DNA of 64,000 nucleotides from Alicyclobacillus herbarius DSM 13609 (GTDB lineage: Bacteria > Bacillota > Bacilli > Alicyclobacillales > Alicyclobacillaceae): positions 105,918-169,917 of the forward strand of contig NZ_AUMH01000005.1 of assembly GCF_000430585.1 (NCBI RefSeq), read 5' to 3'. This document shows positions 60,763 to 64,000 of this stretch, one piece after another (position 1 is the first letter of the stretch; each line of letters starts with the position of its first letter). Both the position numbers and the translations under genes were made by a program. A model generated the notes under the pieces. The model saw only the letters and a program-made list of their open reading frames with translations. It did not search any database and was not told where the DNA came from.

Positions 60763-61731
60763 ATGACCTTACGCATCGGTTTCATCGGTGTCGGCGGCAT
60801 TGCCGAGGTCCATATACGCAACATCGCAGGCCTTGAAGAGGCCAAGGTGGCGGCCATGTATGACGTGAACCCGCAGCGCTTGGACGAGATGGCCCGCCGC
60901 TACGACTGTTTCGCCTACTCGGACCTCGAACAGATGTTGGCGCAGGAAGAATTGGACGCTGTGTACATCTGCGTGCCGCCGTTCGCTCACGGAGACATCG
61001 AATTCACCGTTTTAGCCCACGGTATTCCGATGTTTATTGAAAAACCGATCTCGATTGGGGAAGAGCCGGCGCGACAGATCCTACAGACGATTGAGGAGCG
61101 CCAGGCTCTCGTTGCCGTTGGTTACCATTGGCGGTACGCGCAAGCCGCAAGATTGGCGAAGCAGGCGCTTGCCGAACACACGCCGGGCATGATGCAGGGG
61201 TACTGGTTTGGCGGCATGCCGATGGTCCCCTGGTGGCGGAAAATGGACACCTCCGGTGGACAAATGGTGGAACAGACCACGCACATTGTCGACCTCGCCC
61301 GCTACCTGGTCGGGAATGTCACGGAGGTCTACGCCGTCTATGCGCAGCGTGGCATGCAGGACATTGTCGACGGGGTCACCGTTCCGGACGTAGGCAGCAT
61401 GACTCTGCGTTTTGAAAACGGCGCGATTGGCACCATATCGAACACCTGTCTGTTGAACCAAGGCTACACCGTTGGTCTCGACATTTTGACCCGCGATGTC
61501 ATCTACGAGGTGCGCAGCGACGGCTTGACCGAACGCACGGCTCACCAAACCACATTCCGACGCAATCCGGAAAACGCGTATCTGATTGAGGATAAAGCGT
61601 TTCTTGCTGCGATTCAGAGCGGTGATGTGAGCAAGATTCTTTCCCCATATGCGGACGCCTTCCTGACCCAGCGGGTAACCGCCGCCGCGAACCAGTCGGC
61701 AGAGACTGGGCGACCTGTTCGCCTGGACTGA
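60763..61731 (+). CDS. Gfo/Idh/MocA family oxidoreductase (operon with isomerase)
   Basis: The 322-residue protein has RIGFIGVGGIAEVHIRNIAG at the nucleotide site, the family motif MFIEKPISIGEEPARQIL, and GGQMVEQTTHIVDLARYLVG with the catalytic-region His. It probably oxidises a sugar or cyclitol imported by the permeases encoded next. GGGAGGG precedes the ATG by about nine bases. The 130-base gap to the permease gene contains no gene. Confidence 0.9.
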   Translation: MTLRIGFIGVGGIAEVHIRNIAGLEEAKVAAMYDVNPQRLDEMARRYDCFAYSDLEQMLAQEELDAVYICVPPFAHGDIEFTVLAHGIPMFIEKPISIGEEPARQILQTIEERQALVAVGYHWRYAQAARLAKQALAEHTPGMMQGYWFGGMPMVPWWRKMDTSGGQMVEQTTHIVDLARYLVGNVTEVYAVYAQRGMQDIVDGVTVPDVGSMTLRFENGAIGTISNTCLLNQGYTVGLDILTRDVIYEVRSDGLTERTAHQTTFRRNPENAYLIEDKAFLAAIQSGDVSKILSPYADAFLTQRVTAAANQSAETGRPVRLD

Positions 61732-61861
61732 GTCTTAGGGGAATTCGTCTGTAGGGCCGTGGTTTCAGCGGCCTTGCATGACGGTTCCCCTTTCCACAAC
61801 GCAATGCACCGAATGATTCATTACACCCCGTTTGCAAACAGGAACGAGGGAGGGAAAACCT

Positions 61862-62803
61862 ATGGCAATGGCTCAGGCGAACGTGAAGCCACCGTCCACG
61901 CAAGTTTCATCTCGTGCAATTGTATGGAAGCAAATCAAACGCCACCGAACCATCTACCTGTTTATCTCACCGTTCTACATCTTGTTTGCCGTGTTTGGGC
62001 TGTTTCCGATTGTCTTTTCAATTTTCTTGGCTTTTCATTCTTGGGACGGTTTGGGTCCCATGCAGTACGTGGGAATCAAGAATTTTGAACTGGTGCTCAC
62101 GGACTCTCAATTCTGGCAGGCAGTCCTGAATACCTTGATTATCTGGGTTGAGTCCACAATACCGATGCTGTTCTTTGCGCTTGTGATTGCGTTCCTTCTG
62201 AACTCGGCGTTTGTGAAACTGCGAGGCGTGTGGAGATTCAGCTTTTTCCTTCCGAACATCACGTCGATTGTTGCCGAAGCTGTATTATTTGGGGCGTACT
62301 TTCAAACAAAATTCGGTTTGCTTAACTATCTGCTCGAAAAACTTGGCTTTGGCGCCGTCGACTGGCTGAATTCGAATTTCTGGCTGCAAATCGCAATTGC
62401 GATTATGATTATCTGGCGCTGGACCGGATATAACTCCATCATCTACCTTGCCGGACTTCAATCTATTTCTGAGGATCTTTATGATGCTGCGCGCATTGAT
62501 GGTGCCTCTGTGACACAAACCTTTTTCCGCATCACAATTCCCCTTATGCGCCCAATCATATTATTCACCGTCATTATGTCCACTATCGGAGGCATGCAGG
62601 TCTTCACAGAACCACAAGTGCTGACCAACGGCACTGGTGGACCAGGCCATGGCGGAGTGACCATGGTTCTCTATCTTTACAACCAAGCCTTCGGAAATCA
62701 TCTTTTCGGTTATGGATCTGCAATTGGATGGTTCCTGTTCCTCATTATCCTCCTTCTCTCATTACTGAACTCCCTGCTTGTCAACCGTATTTCAAAATCC
62801 TGA
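61862..62803 (+). CDS. ABC sugar importer permease, MalF/UgpA type (third system)
   Basis: The 313-residue product has six predicted helices after a basic N-terminus and the docking motif YDAARIDGASVTQTFFRITIP. ATG 61862 follows GAGGGAGGG; another ATG two codons later is possible. It pairs with the permease 11 bases downstream. No binding protein or ATPase gene is present in the visible operon. Confidence 0.92.
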   Translation: MAMAQANVKPPSTQVSSRAIVWKQIKRHRTIYLFISPFYILFAVFGLFPIVFSIFLAFHSWDGLGPMQYVGIKNFELVLTDSQFWQAVLNTLIIWVESTIPMLFFALVIAFLLNSAFVKLRGVWRFSFFLPNITSIVAEAVLFGAYFQTKFGLLNYLLEKLGFGAVDWLNSNFWLQIAIAIMIIWRWTGYNSIIYLAGLQSISEDLYDAARIDGASVTQTFFRITIPLMRPIILFTVIMSTIGGMQVFTEPQVLTNGTGGPGHGGVTMVLYLYNQAFGNHLFGYGSAIGWFLFLIILLLSLLNSLLVNRISKS

Positions 62804-62814
62804 GGAGGGTTACT

Positions 62815-63660
62815 ATGCGGAGGGGAATTGATAGCAAGGGGATATCTATCACGAAAATCGCACTGTATCTATGCCTTATCGTGTGGTTTATATTTTCCGT
62901 GTTCCCGTTTTACTGGTTGTTTGCGATGTCGACCCGGAACACTTCGAGCATCTTTTCGTATCCCCCGAAGTTAACCTTCGGAGGCTTGTTTGCGACCAAC
63001 CTGCATCACCTGCTGGCAGCGGTGTCGTTTTTCCACAGCATGTGGAACAGTCTGTATGTGAGCGGATTGAGCACTTTGCTCACCTTGTTCTTCACATCGT
63101 TAGCCGGATTCTCGTTCGCCAAGTTTGATTTTCCGGGGAAAAAGCCCCTCTTTCTGATTCTGCTTGGGACCATGATGATTCCAGGCCAATTGAGCCTCGT
63201 TCCGATGTTCAGCATCATGAAGACCTTGCACTGGGTGGATAACTTGAAGGCGCTCATCGTTCCCGGTCTGGCCAGTGCCTTCGGGATATTTTGGATAAAA
63301 CAGTTTGCTGAATCCGCCATCCATGACGACCTGCTCAATGCGGCGAGAATTGATGGCTGCGGTAACTTTCGCCTTTACTACAACGTTGCCCTGCCCGTTC
63401 TTCGCCCGACCTTGGTGGCGTTAGGGATCTTCTTGTTCATGGGAGCCTGGAACGATTACCTCTGGCCTTTGGTAGTGCTCAACAGTCCGCAAAAATTCAC
63501 CGTTCAGGTGATGTTGTCCTCCCTGAACGGGATTTACTTTAAAGACTACGGAATGATTATGGCCGGAACGCTGTTGGCGACGCTGCCTCTGTTGATTTTG
63601 TTTGCCATCTTTAGTCGAAAGATTATGGGTTCAGTGGCGGTCGGCGCAATAAAGAGCTGA
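62815..63660 (+). CDS. ABC sugar importer permease, MalG/UgpE type (third system)
   Basis: The 281-residue product has six predicted helices and the docking motif LLNAARIDGCGNFRLYYNVALP. ATG 62815 follows TGAGGAGGG. It completes the channel with the preceding permease. A strong terminator follows, so the binding protein for this system must be encoded elsewhere or left of a separate promoter. Confidence 0.92.
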   Translation: MRRGIDSKGISITKIALYLCLIVWFIFSVFPFYWLFAMSTRNTSSIFSYPPKLTFGGLFATNLHHLLAAVSFFHSMWNSLYVSGLSTLLTLFFTSLAGFSFAKFDFPGKKPLFLILLGTMMIPGQLSLVPMFSIMKTLHWVDNLKALIVPGLASAFGIFWIKQFAESAIHDDLLNAARIDGCGNFRLYYNVALPVLRPTLVALGIFLFMGAWNDYLWPLVVLNSPQKFTVQVMLSSLNGIYFKDYGMIMAGTLLATLPLLILFAIFSRKIMGSVAVGAIKS

Positions 63661-63688
63661 TGCTTACCACCGTTTGGTACCGTGTAAC

Positions 63689-63726
63689 CGCTCACGCTAT
63701 TTGACGGCGAGTGAGCGTTTTTTTTT
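63689..63726 (+). terminator. Rho-independent terminator after the third ABC operon
   Basis: CGCTCAC/GTGAGCG forms the stem with a short inner loop and is followed by nine T. Confidence 0.88.
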
Positions 63727-63755
63727 GTCATTTTCAATGTCGGAGGATTCTTCGG

Positions 63756-63795
63756 ATGATTGTCGTATCACGATCCGTATCGTAACGACAATCAT
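63756..63795. repeat. Nested palindrome before the terminal transposon-like gene
   Basis: ATGATTGTCGT and ACGACAATCAT form 11-bp arms; the 18-base interior contains a second pair, ACGAT/ATCGT. It could be an operator or part of a mobile element end. Confidence 0.65.
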
Positions 63796-63811
63796 TACGG
63801 AGGTGAAAAAA

Positions 63812-63855
63812 GGAAGAGAGACCCTGCAGGTTGGCCGCCTCTGAGTCTCTCTTCC
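63812..63855. repeat. Second inverted repeat near the right edge
   Basis: GGAAGAGAGAC and GTCTCTCTTCC are perfect 11-bp arms with a 22-base loop. It lies 27 bases before the start of the partial gene and would fold in its mRNA leader. Confidence 0.75.
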
Positions 63856-63882
63856 GGTGCCCGGTTGTTACCGGGTGCAACA

Positions 63883-64000
63883 ATGGCTATGCCCTCATAT
63901 TACAGCGCTCCCTTTGCTGACGTCCAGTCCTATATGCAATTTTGTGAGGCTCCTGACCTGGATGCGATTCGCCCGCCGGAGTGCCAGCACTGTGGGCATA
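63883..64000 (+). CDS. N-terminal part of a probable transposon-encoded zinc-knuckle protein
   Basis: Thirty-nine codons are visible: MAMPSYYSAPFADVQSYMQF, then a short acidic stretch and PPECQHCGH at the edge. The start is reminiscent of DUF6431-type or transposase N-termini that carry a CxxC zinc knuckle. No good ribosome binding site precedes the first ATG; a second ATG lies two codons later. The remainder is outside the window, so the call is tentative. Confidence 0.45.
   Translation, partial: MAMPSYYSAPFADVQSYMQFCEAPDLDAIRPPECQHCGH

Overview
The window reads as chromosome of a thermophilic or acidophilic Gram-positive bacterium of the Alicyclobacillaceae type. This is inference from high-GC coding sequence with strong GGAGG ribosome binding sites, GTG/TTG starts, binding-protein lipoproteins, a kumamolisin-like sedolisin and a Bacillus-type thiazole/oxazole-modified peptide (TOMM) locus. 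It is an accessory region dominated by sugar and sugar-acid catabolism, with many gene remnants.

Layout. 1-3.5 kb: the end of a Wadjet-type plasmid-defence operon (JetC tail, JetD). 3.8-4.9 kb: two small helical proteins, one with 45-bp tandem repeats. 5-15 kb: a hexonate/pentonate catabolic island with a GntR regulator, aldehyde dehydrogenase, U32-like protein, MFS transporter, YjhG-type dehydratase, galactonate dehydratase, UlaG-like lactonase and KDPG/KDPGal aldolase. 15-18 kb: a decayed MFS tail and cyclase, then an intact MFS carrier and an Ldh2/AllD-type dehydrogenase. 18.6-22 kb: a sugar ABC importer whose binding-protein gene is interrupted by a 75-nt partial duplication. 22.2-36.7 kb: an L-fucose island with GH29 and probable GH151 fucosidases, a second ABC importer, a LacI regulator with matching 14-bp operators, fucose dehydrogenase, lactonase, mutarotase, two further dehydrogenases and a three-gene UxaA-like dehydratase. 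A GH95 fucosidase scrap lies at 56.0 kb.

37-44.7 kb: an aldo/keto reductase, a membrane glycosyltransferase, a PanE-like reductase, a transposase remnant split into opposite orientations, a YhgE/Pip-like membrane protein frameshifted by a 10-bp tandem duplication, a decayed rifampicin-phosphotransferase-like gene and a TetR regulator. 45-55 kb: a sedolisin without pro-domain or signal peptide, then on the minus strand a damaged ABC-2 exporter and a compact TOMM locus: precursor peptide, maturation protein, YcaO cyclodehydratase and SagB dehydrogenase. 55-64 kb: an L,D-transpeptidase, two Gfo/Idh/MocA oxidoreductases, a RarD-like permease, an AraC regulator, a sugar isomerase, a third pair of ABC sugar permeases and the start of a probable transposon protein.

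The most striking element is the TOMM precursor at 54816-55019. Its C-terminal core has ten cysteines spaced exactly every third residue in a Cys-Phe-Xaa repeat, beside an intact set of azole-forming enzymes.
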